DNA of 54,296 nucleotides, taken from assembly GCA_947175015.1 (NCBI GenBank), contig CAMWLE010000010.1:1-54296 (forward strand), in the 5' to 3' direction. The stretch's first letter is position 1; each line of letters begins with the position of its first letter. The stretch comes from an uncultured bacterium (GTDB taxonomy: Bacteria > Bacillota > Clostridia > Lachnospirales > Lachnospiraceae). Positions 1 to 7,326 of the stretch are shown piece by piece. Position numbers and translations under genes: made by a program. The notes under the pieces were generated by a model that saw only the letters and a list, made by a program, of their open reading frames with translations, had not been told where the DNA came from and did no database searches.

Positions 1-296
1 TTATACCATGGTATGAAGACATTATACCATGATTACAGTTCAATCACGGTATGGATGGCCATCCGGCCGTTTCATGCCTTGAATATGGTCTTATTATACC
101 ATAACTTCGTGCGCTTCAGCGCACTTGGAATCAGAAATTGACATATTGCCCCTCATCCAAAAACAACACTGATAGGATAACTGAACTTGAAGGTATTATA
201 TCATGTGCTTTCTTCGGTGTGCAACTGTTAGTTACCGGTCACGGAGAATTACATTGCGAAAAGAGTCCATCGCAAACACAACCTTTCCTACGCCTC

Positions 297-325
297 TTGC
301 CTTTTACTATACTTTTTGATATAAT
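297..325 (+). promoter_or_regulatory. Sigma-A-type promoter of the rubrerythrin gene
   Basis: TTGCCT at 297-302 and TATAAT at 320-325 are separated by 17 bases, a good housekeeping promoter with a perfect -10. Transcription should start near 332, giving a leader of about 145 bases before the rubrerythrin start at 476. Bases 1-296 hold no convincing gene. They contain repeated ttataccat words (1, 24 and 93), a 12-bp palindrome at 3-14 and a small hairpin gtgcgc/gcgcac at 109-124 without a T-run. Confidence 0.6.
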
Positions 326-475
326 GTGTGGAAAATAAAATGCGCAGGACAAGATGGCCGAATATTGGTATTAACAAACTATTGTGAACAGGACCCCGCT
401 GCTGCGGTTCCATTACAATAACAAAACATGCCAAGTGTCGGCAGTTCATGCTCCCAACGCAGAAACGGAGGAAAA

Positions 476-1015
476 ATGTCACAGTTAAAAGGTACAAAAA
501 CAGAGAAAAACCTGCTGGAGGCTTTCGCAGGAGAATCTATGGCACGCAACAAATATACCTATTATGCGTCCAAGGCCAAGAAGGACGGATATGTACAGAT
601 TGCAGAGTTATTTGAAGAAACCGCTGCCAACGAGAAGGAACATGCCAAAATCTGGTACAAATTGTTAAACGACGGCATTGGCAGCACCGTTGAAAATCTG
701 AAAGCCGCTGCAGAAGGGGAGCATTTTGAGTGGACAGACATGTATGCCTCCTTTGCCAAGGATGCAAGAGAAGAAGGGTTCACCCAAATTGCCGCATTGT
801 TTGAAGCCGTAGGCGCTATTGAGAAAGAACATGAAGCAAGATACCTGAAACTGCTGCAGAATATCGAAAACGGTGTTGTATTCTCCAAGGATGGAGACAC
901 CATCTGGAAGTGCAAGAATTGCGGCCATATCTGTGTCGGCCCCAAGGCGCCGGATATTTGCCCTGTATGCAGTCATCCCCAGGCATATTTTGAAGTAAAA
1001 GCTGAGAATTATTAA
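476..1015 (+). CDS. rbr: Rubrerythrin
   Basis: Rubrerythrin of 179 residues, a cytoplasmic non-heme iron protein that reduces hydrogen peroxide in anaerobes. The N-terminal part is a four-helix ferritin-like diiron domain with the expected carboxylate/histidine ligands (EKEHAKIWYKLL and EKEHEARYLKLL). The C-terminal part, from about residue 140, is a rubredoxin-like domain with two Cys-x-x-Cys pairs (CKNCG and CPVC). The reading frame is open further upstream, but the ATG at 476 follows GGAGG by a few bases and begins the normal family N-terminus (MSQLKGTKTEKNL), so the shorter start is used. It is a single-gene unit with its own promoter and a strong terminator. Length and motifs are typical. 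Confidence 0.95.
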   Translation: MSQLKGTKTEKNLLEAFAGESMARNKYTYYASKAKKDGYVQIAELFEETAANEKEHAKIWYKLLNDGIGSTVENLKAAAEGEHFEWTDMYASFAKDAREEGFTQIAALFEAVGAIEKEHEARYLKLLQNIENGVVFSKDGDTIWKCKNCGHICVGPKAPDICPVCSHPQAYFEVKAENY

Positions 1016-1025
1016 GACCTCTATT

Positions 1026-1059
1026 CACAAAACCCCGCTGTCTGTTGCGGGGTTTTGTG
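1026..1059 (+). terminator. Intrinsic terminator after rubrerythrin
   Basis: A 13-bp perfect stem (1026-1038 with 1047-1059) with an 8-base loop, GC-rich at the loop end with the right arm ending in TTTTGTG. It lies 11 bases after the rubrerythrin stop and can act on both strands. Confidence 0.85.
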
Positions 1060-1229
1060 CTCAATATGATGTGAATAACAAATTGCACAATCGTTTCCAC
1101 AGGGCGAACGCCCGATATGAAATAAGTTGCTGTCAAGAACAGGCAGATATGCCAGCATCCATCCGCGAATGCTGTAAATTTCAAATGTACCGCAGCTTGC
1201 TTTGCCGGATTTGATTTATGACACATCTA

Positions 1230-1895
1230 TCAGCTAATCCGATTCAATATTCCGTCTACATCCACGCCTGGATGCGTCAAATACATACGGCAGATCTGTT
1301 CTGCCAGCTTCCTGTCGATATGATGGTTCCCGGCTATTTTTTCTACGGACCTGCCCTTGTCCACATCCCTTATAACTGCCTGTACCAGCTTCCGGCGATC
1401 CTGTTCTGCTTCCGGCATTTTTACCACAGTTTTCGCCTGTTCCTGTACAAAATCAATCCTTCTGATGTCATGAACCCCCTTCTCATCCACTTCCACCACT
1501 GCCATAGTAATGGGCAGGCGAAACCTTTTCGGGCCGCAGCTTCCCGGATTCAGAAATCGTACATCCCCTTTTGTCTCATCCAAATATTGATGGGAATGGC
1601 CAAATACGACCAAATCCGTATTGTTCAATTCTTTCGGTAAATCTCTTCTGTTATGAACCAATTTCACATGAATGCCAAAAAGCTCCACATCCAGAAGTGT
1701 CGGCAACTCTTTCGCCCATTCCCTGTCCGCATTTCCGCGCACCACATACAATGGAGCAATCTGCCGCAATTTTTCCAGGACAGTTCCCCGATCAACATCT
1801 CCCCCATGCAAGATAGCATCACAGCCCTGCAGCTCTGCCATTACTTCCTCCCGCAGCAAGCCGTGGGTATCCGATATAACGCCAATATGATTCAT
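1230..1895 (-). CDS. YfcE/MJ0936-type metallophosphoesterase with C-terminal extension
   Basis: A 221-residue metal-dependent phosphodiesterase of the calcineurin-like superfamily. Metal-binding motifs are seen in order: SDTHG (residues 8-12), GGDVD (32-36), RGNAD (53-57), then the histidine motifs VHNR and FGHSH. Typical members have about 155-180 residues. This one has roughly 60 extra C-terminal residues, predicted helical and ending in a THPGVDVDGILNR motif that is not part of the catalytic fold. It lies 39 bases downstream of the dehydrogenase gene on the same strand and is probably cotranscribed with it. The ribosome site GGGAGG is rather far (13 bases) from the ATG. The substrate cannot be predicted. 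Confidence 0.8.
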   Translation of the reverse strand: MNHIGVISDTHGLLREEVMAELQGCDAILHGGDVDRGTVLEKLRQIAPLYVVRGNADREWAKELPTLLDVELFGIHVKLVHNRRDLPKELNNTDLVVFGHSHQYLDETKGDVRFLNPGSCGPKRFRLPITMAVVEVDEKGVHDIRRIDFVQEQAKTVVKMPEAEQDRRKLVQAVIRDVDKGRSVEKIAGNHHIDRKLAEQICRMYLTHPGVDVDGILNRIS

Positions 1896-1934
1896 ACGCT
1901 TCTATTTGCCTCCCAGCTCCAACGAAAAACACCT

Positions 1935-2990
1935 TTATCCAAATATTTTCTTCAACACCTCATCTTCCCGCAGTATTTCTCTGGCAAGCTGACGGTATTT
2001 CTCTTCATGAAGATAAGTGTGTCTGGAAGGCTTTATGGAAGGCGCCAGGTCAATGGCCTGCTCATAATCCTCCCGGTGCAATCCCAATGTACTGACATAA
2101 TCCCAGAAACCGGATTCCGTGAATATGGTATTGACTCTTTTATAACGGTGATCCTGCACCTTGCTCATCAAATACGTGGCTATCCCCACTTGCACCCCGT
2201 GAAGCTGGGGCTGTTCCAGCATTTTATCCAGCGCATGTGATATGAGATGCTCGCTGCCGCTGGTAGGAGCGCTGCTTCCCGCAATCTCATTGGCAATACC
2301 GCTCATGGCGAGAGAATCCAGCAATTCCCGCAGAAACAGATCGTCCTGAATACTTTCAAAAGGTGTGCGAACAAAGCTGTTCACCGCTTTTTTCGCAATC
2401 ATCACGGCAAAATCATTCACAACGGAATATCCTGCCTGCTGTTCAAAAATCCAATCATACAGCGCCGTAATTTTGGATACCATATCGCCGATGCCGGAAT
2501 AAAGGAATTTTACAGGGGCGCTCTTAATGACTTCCGTATCCGCAATAATGCCATACGCCAAACGTGCCGGAACCGACGCTCTTCTGCCGTTCACAGTCAA
2601 TGAGGCGCTTGCACTGGAAAATCCGTCGCTGGATGCCGATGTCGGCACGCTGATAAAGGGAAGCTTGCGCAGATATGCCGCATACTTCGCCGCATCAATG
2701 ACTTTCCCGCCGCCAATGCCGGCAATCACCTGTGCTTTTGCATCAATGGCAAAGGCCATCTCCACAATATCCTCTATTTTGATAGAATCCATTTCCCTGT
2801 ATTCTAACACGGTAACTCCGGCTTCCTTCAAAGATTCCATCACCTGCGCGCCAAACATGTCTATAAGACCGTTTCCAAAATAGATGACTGCCCTCTCCAT
2901 TCCTCCCGCCTTCATATAGCTTCCTATATTCCGCAGCACACCTTTTCCTACTTTCAAAATAGTAGGAATTGCAATATGACTTCCGCTCAT
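1935..2990 (-). CDS. Iron/zinc-dependent dehydrogenase, sn-glycerol-1-phosphate dehydrogenase-like (EgsA/AraM type)
   Basis: A 351-residue NAD(P)-dependent polyol dehydrogenase of the iron-containing alcohol dehydrogenase superfamily, closest in pattern to glycerol-1-phosphate dehydrogenases. The nucleotide-binding GIGGGKVIDAAKY motif and the following SVPTSASSDGFSS block are the family signature. Metal ligands are expected at Asp in GDMVSK, His in SEHLISH and His in LHGVQVG. The frame extends 15 residues further upstream, but the ATG at 2990 follows AGGAGG by 7 bases and is preferred. In Bacillus AraM makes glycerol-1-phosphate for prenyl-glycerol lipids; whether this protein has that substrate or another keto-polyol is inference. 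It is first in an apparent two-gene unit with the phosphodiesterase. Confidence 0.8.
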   Translation of the reverse strand: MSGSHIAIPTILKVGKGVLRNIGSYMKAGGMERAVIYFGNGLIDMFGAQVMESLKEAGVTVLEYREMDSIKIEDIVEMAFAIDAKAQVIAGIGGGKVIDAAKYAAYLRKLPFISVPTSASSDGFSSASASLTVNGRRASVPARLAYGIIADTEVIKSAPVKFLYSGIGDMVSKITALYDWIFEQQAGYSVVNDFAVMIAKKAVNSFVRTPFESIQDDLFLRELLDSLAMSGIANEIAGSSAPTSGSEHLISHALDKMLEQPQLHGVQVGIATYLMSKVQDHRYKRVNTIFTESGFWDYVSTLGLHREDYEQAIDLAPSIKPSRHTYLHEEKYRQLAREILREDEVLKKIFG

Positions 2991-3175
2991 TTCTGCTTCC
3001 TCCTGATTTCCGTTTTTTCTGTATTCCTGGCACATTGCACCATCAGCACATTACGTATAATTCCGCAATTTTGTATATTATACCCCATTGCTCCCTACCT
3101 TTCCACTATAAAAATGAATTTATAGAGAATCAGAATATTTCCATTCCAAAACTGGCATGGTGAAAAAGTTTTATT

Positions 3176-3204
3176 CTGGCACTTTTTAACATGCCACTTA
3201 TACT
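3176..3204 (+). promoter_or_regulatory. Probable promoter of the ECF transporter gene
   Basis: CTGGCA (3176-3181), 17 bases, TATACT (3199-3204). Transcription would begin near 3211 and give a leader of about 140 bases, which is unusually long for a single transporter gene. Confidence 0.45.
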
Positions 3205-3218
3205 ATACACTGTCACTA

Positions 3219-3316
3219 GCGCAAAGGGAATGCCAGATTATAAGTCGAAACCCCAATGTTATAGTACAGTCCACAACAAAACCATAGCGCATACGACGAA
3301 CTGCCGGCATCTGGCA
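3219..3316 (+). promoter_or_regulatory. Structured 5' leader of the ECF transporter gene, possible riboswitch of unassigned class
   Basis: The two 8-base words at 3231-3238 and 3309-3316 are exact reverse complements and would close a domain of about 85 bases. Inside it, gtcg (3244-3247) can pair with cgac (3294-3297), the inner cytosine run at 3251-3254 is single-stranded by eye, and the hexamer tagcgc occurs both at 3217-3222 and 3285-3290. ECF S-component genes often have vitamin riboswitches, but I see no TPP, cobalamin, FMN, THF or preQ1 core. The structure and any ligand are inference. Confidence 0.35.
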
Positions 3317-3350
3317 AGAACCTGAAAATGAATTATAAGGAGATAACAGC

Positions 3351-4277
3351 ATGAAAACAGAAAACGCAAAACCAGAAAAAAACAAGAGTTTTGGATTACT
3401 TATCATAGGTGCGGTATTATTGATTGCAGGCATTATCCTGGCAGTATTTACCTATAATTCCAGCTACCAGGAATCCGTTATTTTGGGAGGACAGCTAACT
3501 GCGGCAAAAGCACAGGTCAGCGCCGTGAAAGAAGGGACTGCTGCAGGTGATCTGGATGCCTTAAACGCAGAAGTAAGTAGATTGACCAATGAAAAACTCC
3601 ATTTGGAGCGCCCTTATTCTTACAGCTTAACCCTGGTATTTTTCGCCATATTATTGACCGCAAAAGGGCTCTACAATACGTTAATCGGTACGCGTCAAAC
3701 TGATAAAGCAGATGTGAAACGTCTGGCACAGGCAGGACTTTTGGCTGCACTCTGCTATATCGGTTTTGCCTTCTTCAAAATTGACATTCCTGTCGGACCT
3801 GAAAAGACATCCTTCCATTTCGGCAATGTGTTCTGTGTGCTGGCTGCATTGCTCCTGGGCGGCTATTGGGGCGGACTTGCAGGCGCAGTGGGTATGACCA
3901 TAGGTGACTTTACCACTTCCTATGTCACCAGTGCTCCCAAGACCTTCCTGCTGAAACTCTGCATCGGCCTGATTGTAGGATTGGTTGCCCACGTAATCTG
4001 CAAACTCAGCCGGGATCATTCGGCCAAATATGTCACCGGTGTCACTTTTTTAGCTTCCGCCTGCGGTATGGGATTTAATGTCATAGCCGACCCACTGGTA
4101 GGATATTTTTACAAAACATACCTCTTTGGCATTCCTCAGGATATAACTTCTGCCCTGGCCAAAATCAGTGCTCTTACCACCGGTGTCAATGCCATCGTAG
4201 CCGTCATCGCAGCTTCCGCAATTTATCTGGCTCTGAGACCGGCATTGAAGAAGTCTGGATTGTTTGTAGAACCATAA
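3351..4277 (+). CDS. ECF transporter S component with extra N-terminal membrane domain
   Basis: A 308-residue polytopic membrane protein. The C-terminal two thirds (about residues 125-300) look like a substrate-binding S subunit of an energy-coupling-factor importer: a membrane segment with LCYIGFAFFKIDIP, the FHFGNVFCVLAALLLGGYWGGLAGAVG block typical of these vitamin transporters, and further hydrophobic segments. The first 110 residues are additional: two membrane helices (residues 14-33 and 88-104) flanking a short coiled-coil-like extracytoplasmic stretch. Solitary S genes share the EcfAA'T module encoded elsewhere. The ATG follows AAGGAGA. The substrate is probably a vitamin or its precursor but cannot be named. 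The long leader suggests ligand-controlled expression. Confidence 0.8.
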   Translation: MKTENAKPEKNKSFGLLIIGAVLLIAGIILAVFTYNSSYQESVILGGQLTAAKAQVSAVKEGTAAGDLDALNAEVSRLTNEKLHLERPYSYSLTLVFFAILLTAKGLYNTLIGTRQTDKADVKRLAQAGLLAALCYIGFAFFKIDIPVGPEKTSFHFGNVFCVLAALLLGGYWGGLAGAVGMTIGDFTTSYVTSAPKTFLLKLCIGLIVGLVAHVICKLSRDHSAKYVTGVTFLASACGMGFNVIADPLVGYFYKTYLFGIPQDITSALAKISALTTGVNAIVAVIAASAIYLALRPALKKSGLFVEP

Positions 4278-4293
4278 TTGTTCCAACTATTGC

Positions 4294-4330
4294 AAATGTG
4301 GTATGACAACTCTATTGCCATACCACATTT
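4294..4330. terminator. Bidirectional terminator between convergent genes
   Basis: A 12-bp perfect inverted repeat (4294-4305 with 4319-4330) with A-rich left and T-rich right ends, placed between the convergent ECF gene and the PadR operon. It suits both strands. Confidence 0.75.
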
Positions 4331-4395
4331 TACAAACATACATTTTCTGAAAAGTACCAATTTCCGAAGAGTGCCACTTTCCTGAAATTGTACTT

Positions 4396-5487
4396 TCACT
4401 CCCAAAACCAGATGTTGACATTTCCCATAGCACATTCTATTTCGATTTCTTTTGAGGCATTATTGTGAATGGTTCTCTTCTGAGCATTTCCGCCACTGAT
4501 ATAGCAGATTTCCCCCACCTGAATATCACCCATACTGCTTTCCAGATGATAGTTATAATCTTTTTCGCTGCCTGCCAGACCTATCTCCACATAACCCATA
4601 GCACATTCCACATCGGCATAATTCAAAACAGCGCCATCCGCCATCAAGCGCCCCATGCCGACTTCCACATCCAAATCCCCAATTTCCATGCCTGTCATCT
4701 CTATCTCCCCGGCACCAAGGCTTATCTCCAATTCCTGTATCTGGGGATTTTCCAGCGCAACGTATCCCGCACCTACCTCCAGGGAGACTTTCTGTGCATT
4801 GAGATTGTCGAACCACAGATCTCCGGAACCTACCTCTACCTCCACCTCATGAAAGTAATAATTCTCCGGCACATACAGTATCACTTGCCCATTTTTATTG
4901 TCTTTCCCATTGACCAGGTTGCCCGTTTTAATATAGAGCGTCTTATCTTCCACAAATCCCTGGAACTTACGAACATCTTGCGCCGCCAGATAGAAATTAT
5001 CATCCCCCGATATAACTGTGATAACACTGCCTCCCGCCATTTCAATATCCAAACCATTAATATCAGTGCCAAGCTGATATTCTGCCACATCCCCTTTCAA
5101 AATCTTATAATCATCATCAAAATGAACCACATCCTCAATTTCAGGTAACTCATCAACCTCATACTCCCAATCTCTATAAGCATAAGGGCCATTACCTTCC
5201 ATAATACATTCATCAATTATCATAGTTGCTTCCTGCTGTTCTACGCTGGCGATCTCATAAACGGCGGATAGTGCCGTCCCATAATCATATATACCATAAT
5301 TGTTTGCAACAATATTCCACCCCCACCAGTTTCCTCCATCCATACGGATTCTGCCTCCGGTCACCGTTTCCACCACCTCTCTCATGGTGGTTTGGCCTGC
5401 TACGGAGCGGCCCGCCATGCCCAATGTCACCCCGACAGTGATTAGCACAAGCGCTGAAATTCCACAACCTTTCATAAATCTCTTCAT
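4396..5487 (-). CDS. DUF4097-family beta-strand repeat protein, exported
   Basis: A 363-residue protein with an N-terminal signal or anchor segment (residues 8-28, GCGISALVLITVGVTLGMAG) followed by a long run of regularly spaced beta strands. The C-terminal part repeats a pattern like VEVGSGDLWF, LEVGAGYVAL, ISLGAGEIEM, VEVGMGRLMA and CAMGYVEI, the parallel beta-helix-like signature of DUF4097 (putative adhesin/envelope family). It is last in the PadR-DUF1700-DUF4097 operon, 6 bases after the DUF1700 stop codon. Such trios are common in Firmicutes and have been linked to envelope stress; the exact role here is unknown. The bidirectional hairpin at 4294-4330 ends the transcript. Confidence 0.85.
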   Translation of the reverse strand: MKRFMKGCGISALVLITVGVTLGMAGRSVAGQTTMREVVETVTGGRIRMDGGNWWGWNIVANNYGIYDYGTALSAVYEIASVEQQEATMIIDECIMEGNGPYAYRDWEYEVDELPEIEDVVHFDDDYKILKGDVAEYQLGTDINGLDIEMAGGSVITVISGDDNFYLAAQDVRKFQGFVEDKTLYIKTGNLVNGKDNKNGQVILYVPENYYFHEVEVEVGSGDLWFDNLNAQKVSLEVGAGYVALENPQIQELEISLGAGEIEMTGMEIGDLDVEVGMGRLMADGAVLNYADVECAMGYVEIGLAGSEKDYNYHLESSMGDIQVGEICYISGGNAQKRTIHNNASKEIEIECAMGNVNIWFWE

Positions 5488-5493
5488 TTTCGA

Positions 5494-6462
5494 TTACCCC
5501 CTTTGCAGGCTTCTTTCTGAGCTTCTTTCTGATTTTTTGAACAGGAATCGGAACAAATGCCCCAGTCCTCTGAACATAGCCGGTGTCACAATACCTGCCA
5601 TAGCCACAGTCACCATAAGGAACAACAGGCCAATGCCACCGCACACCAAGCCGCTCCCAATCATGGCCATTCCCACCCATGGGTTAGTAAACAGACACAG
5701 GAATCCCACCACAACCAATATCACCAATATCACAAACATTGCTACAAATGCTACCCCAAAGGCAACTATCATTGCAAACCAGGCTGCAATGATCCCAATC
5801 AATGTCCCAACTACGCCAATCGCTATACCAACGATTCCTCCTCCAACTCCTAACAATATCGGTGAGGCCAAAACCACCAATACCACGATCAAAGCTATTG
5901 TCCCACCAGACATATGGTTTTTCCCTGCTTTATTCTCACTCTGCGAAGAGGCTTTTTCCATTGGCCGTGAATACATCGTATTCCCATATACTCTACTGCC
6001 AGAAGATGTATACCCGGCGGTTCCATTTCCATATGACGCATTCCCGGCGGTTTCGTTTCCATATGACGCATTTCCGGCGGTTCCGCTTCCATATGACGCA
6101 TTCCCGGCGGTTTCGTTCTCATATGATACACTTCCGGCGGTTTCATTTCCGTCAACAGTATTTTCGGAATCCGTTGTTTCAAGTGCATCCTCCTGCACCT
6201 CTTTCTCATATTCCACCAGTGCCCGATCAGATGCCAATGCTTTCCGCATAGTACCTTCTCCATAACCACTGTTCAGCAAATCCCTCTTAATATTCTCTGC
6301 TACTCTGGCAGGATTTCCCAATGCTTCGATTACTTCCTGCTCATTCTCTTTTCCGGCATCATCAAAATAATCATTATAATATTGTAATGCCTCATCCCGC
6401 TCCATGGGAGCAATGCTCTGAAGCAGGCTTTCTAATTGCTGCATAAAATCTACTCTGTTCAT
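5494..6462 (-). CDS. DUF1700 (HAAS-type) membrane protein
   Basis: A 322-residue membrane protein. Residues 1-60 form the conserved DUF1700 helical domain (start MNRVDFMQQLESLL, then the EALQYYNDYFDDAG and EVIEALGNPARVA motifs). Residues 105-150 are a low-complexity tandem repeat of about ten residues each (ETAGNASYGN variants). The C-terminal half has several hydrophobic, glycine-rich membrane segments. The ATG at 6462 overlaps the PadR stop codon in an ATGA arrangement, with GGGAGG upstream, so translation is coupled to PadR. Longer upstream translation is out of keeping with the family start. It is the presumed signalling partner of PadR in this operon type; its biochemical function is not known. 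Confidence 0.85.
   Translation of the reverse strand: MNRVDFMQQLESLLQSIAPMERDEALQYYNDYFDDAGKENEQEVIEALGNPARVAENIKRDLLNSGYGEGTMRKALASDRALVEYEKEVQEDALETTDSENTVDGNETAGSVSYENETAGNASYGSGTAGNASYGNETAGNASYGNGTAGYTSSGSRVYGNTMYSRPMEKASSQSENKAGKNHMSGGTIALIVVLVVLASPILLGVGGGIVGIAIGVVGTLIGIIAAWFAMIVAFGVAFVAMFVILVILVVVGFLCLFTNPWVGMAMIGSGLVCGGIGLLFLMVTVAMAGIVTPAMFRGLGHLFRFLFKKSERSSERSLQRG
6012..6150 (-). repeat. In-frame 30-bp tandem repeat inside the DUF1700 gene
   Basis: Four to five copies of a 30-bp unit, best preserved in the middle, encode a ten-residue unit rich in Gly, Asn, Thr and Ser. Copies differ by a few bases. The unit length keeps the frame, so copy-number change would lengthen a linker between the soluble domain and the membrane part. 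Confidence 0.85.
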
Positions 6463-6782
6463 ACTACAATCCTCCCCTCGAACAATCCTGTTACCTTGTC
6501 CGCATATTTTCTCCATTCACTTTCGTACAATCGCAGTTGTGCCCAACCTCTGCTCGTCACCTTATAGTAGCGTCTGTTTCTACCTGCACACTCCATGTCA
6601 TAAACCTCCAGGCATTCATCTTTCTGCAGTCTCCGCAACACGGGATAAAGTGTGGATTCCGACAATTCAATGACTTGCCGAACTTCCTGGGTAATCTTAT
6701 ACCCATAAGTTCCCTCTGGTTCCATGGACACCACAGCCAGCACAATCGCATCTAAAAGTGCCGCACCTGTATTAAATACCAT
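6459..6782 (-). CDS. PadR-family transcriptional regulator
   Basis: A 107-residue winged-helix regulator of the PadR family (short PadR-s2 type). The DNA-binding domain is seen in GTYGYKITQEV, SESTLYPVLRRLQKDECLE and GRNRRYYKVTSRG, the wing with the typical RxRRYY motif; the C-terminal helix gives the dimer. It is first in the operon and overlaps the next gene by ATGA. A perfect 25-bp palindrome lies just downstream of the operon promoter (6856-6880), matching the arrangement expected for autorepression. In this class of operon PadR responds to envelope-active drugs or stress; the signal here is not visible. Confidence 0.92.
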   Translation of the reverse strand: MVFNTGAALLDAIVLAVVSMEPEGTYGYKITQEVRQVIELSESTLYPVLRRLQKDECLEVYDMECAGRNRRYYKVTSRGWAQLRLYESEWRKYADKVTGLFEGRIVV

Positions 6783-6855
6783 CCAATCGCCCCTTTTCTT
6801 TCTTTTCTCGCTTTTTGAAGTGAAACCTTCTCCATAATCATAATATATTTCTATG

Positions 6856-6880
6856 CAATATTATATGACATATAATATTG
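6856..6880. promoter_or_regulatory. Probable PadR operator, perfect palindrome
   Basis: Twelve-base arms (6856-6867 and 6869-6880, caatattatatg/catataatattg) around one central base form a perfect palindrome. It lies about 6-30 bases downstream of the predicted start site of the PadR operon. A further half-site, catataatatt, lies at 6902-6912 within the promoter spacer. Confidence 0.7.
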
Positions 6881-6892
6881 TTTGATATAAAT

Positions 6893-6921
6893 ACTATACA
6901 GCATATAATATTACATGTCAA
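6893..6921 (-). promoter_or_regulatory. Promoter of the padR-DUF1700-DUF4097 operon
   Basis: On the minus strand, perfect TTGACA (6921-6916), a 17-base spacer, and TATAGT (6898-6893). The spacer contains a half-copy of the palindrome that follows, so a bound regulator could block polymerase at two places. Confidence 0.75.
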
Positions 6922-7220
6922 TACCTATTTGAAAAAGTTTTTTCCACATTTTTATTGACATTTCCTATACATAGTGCTATTCTGAACTTGTCTATTTATT
7001 TTTCAAAGGGATTTTCAGCAAGAATTCCGGTTTTTCACCAGATATTCCTTACACTTGGATGATTTATATAATAATTAGCAATAGAAACCAAAATAGATAC
7101 CGCCCCGGAGCCGAAGCTTCTTCAAAATTTCATATATTTTCTTTGATATTGTCACCATAGTGCCCATTACATGGCAGCATGAAATAAAAACTGAAAAAAC
7201 AGGCAAAAATGGCTGCTTAT
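6922..7220. other. Intergenic stretch without a supported gene
   Basis: About 300 bases between the PadR promoter and the amylase terminator. An open frame on the minus strand from 7269 (64 codons) has an unconvincing composition and no ribosome site. I see no RNA gene here. Confidence 0.5.
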
Positions 7221-7261
7221 ACAGAAAACGGTACATGGAAAACCACAATCCATATACCGTT
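7221..7261 (-). terminator. Intrinsic terminator after the GH13 gene
   Basis: On the minus strand, a 13-bp stem with one mismatch (7261-7249 with 7239-7227), a 9-base loop, followed by a T-rich tail (TTTTCTGT at 7228-7221). It lies about 65 bases after the amylase stop. Confidence 0.7.
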
Positions 7262-7326
7262 CCTGTCAATATGACTCATATTCACACTCTTGCAAAAAGG
7301 AATTCACAGCAGACTACTTTACCGTC

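Noticed and set aside
816-1226. Long open frame antisense to rubrerythrin
   Set aside because: It overlaps a certain gene and its terminator, has no ribosome site and an unnatural composition.
3201-3266. 7-bp pairing of tactata (3201-3207) with tatagta (3260-3266) as part of the leader structure
   Set aside because: The first arm overlaps the predicted -10 element, so it would not be in the transcript.
3211-3350. Cobalamin or TPP riboswitch
   Set aside because: An AAAGGGAA word resembles part of the cobalamin core, but the B12 box and the following local hairpin are absent; the TPP CUGAGA motif is absent.
7075-7269. 64-codon minus-strand frame after the amylase
   Set aside because: It overlaps the amylase terminator and has no ribosome site.
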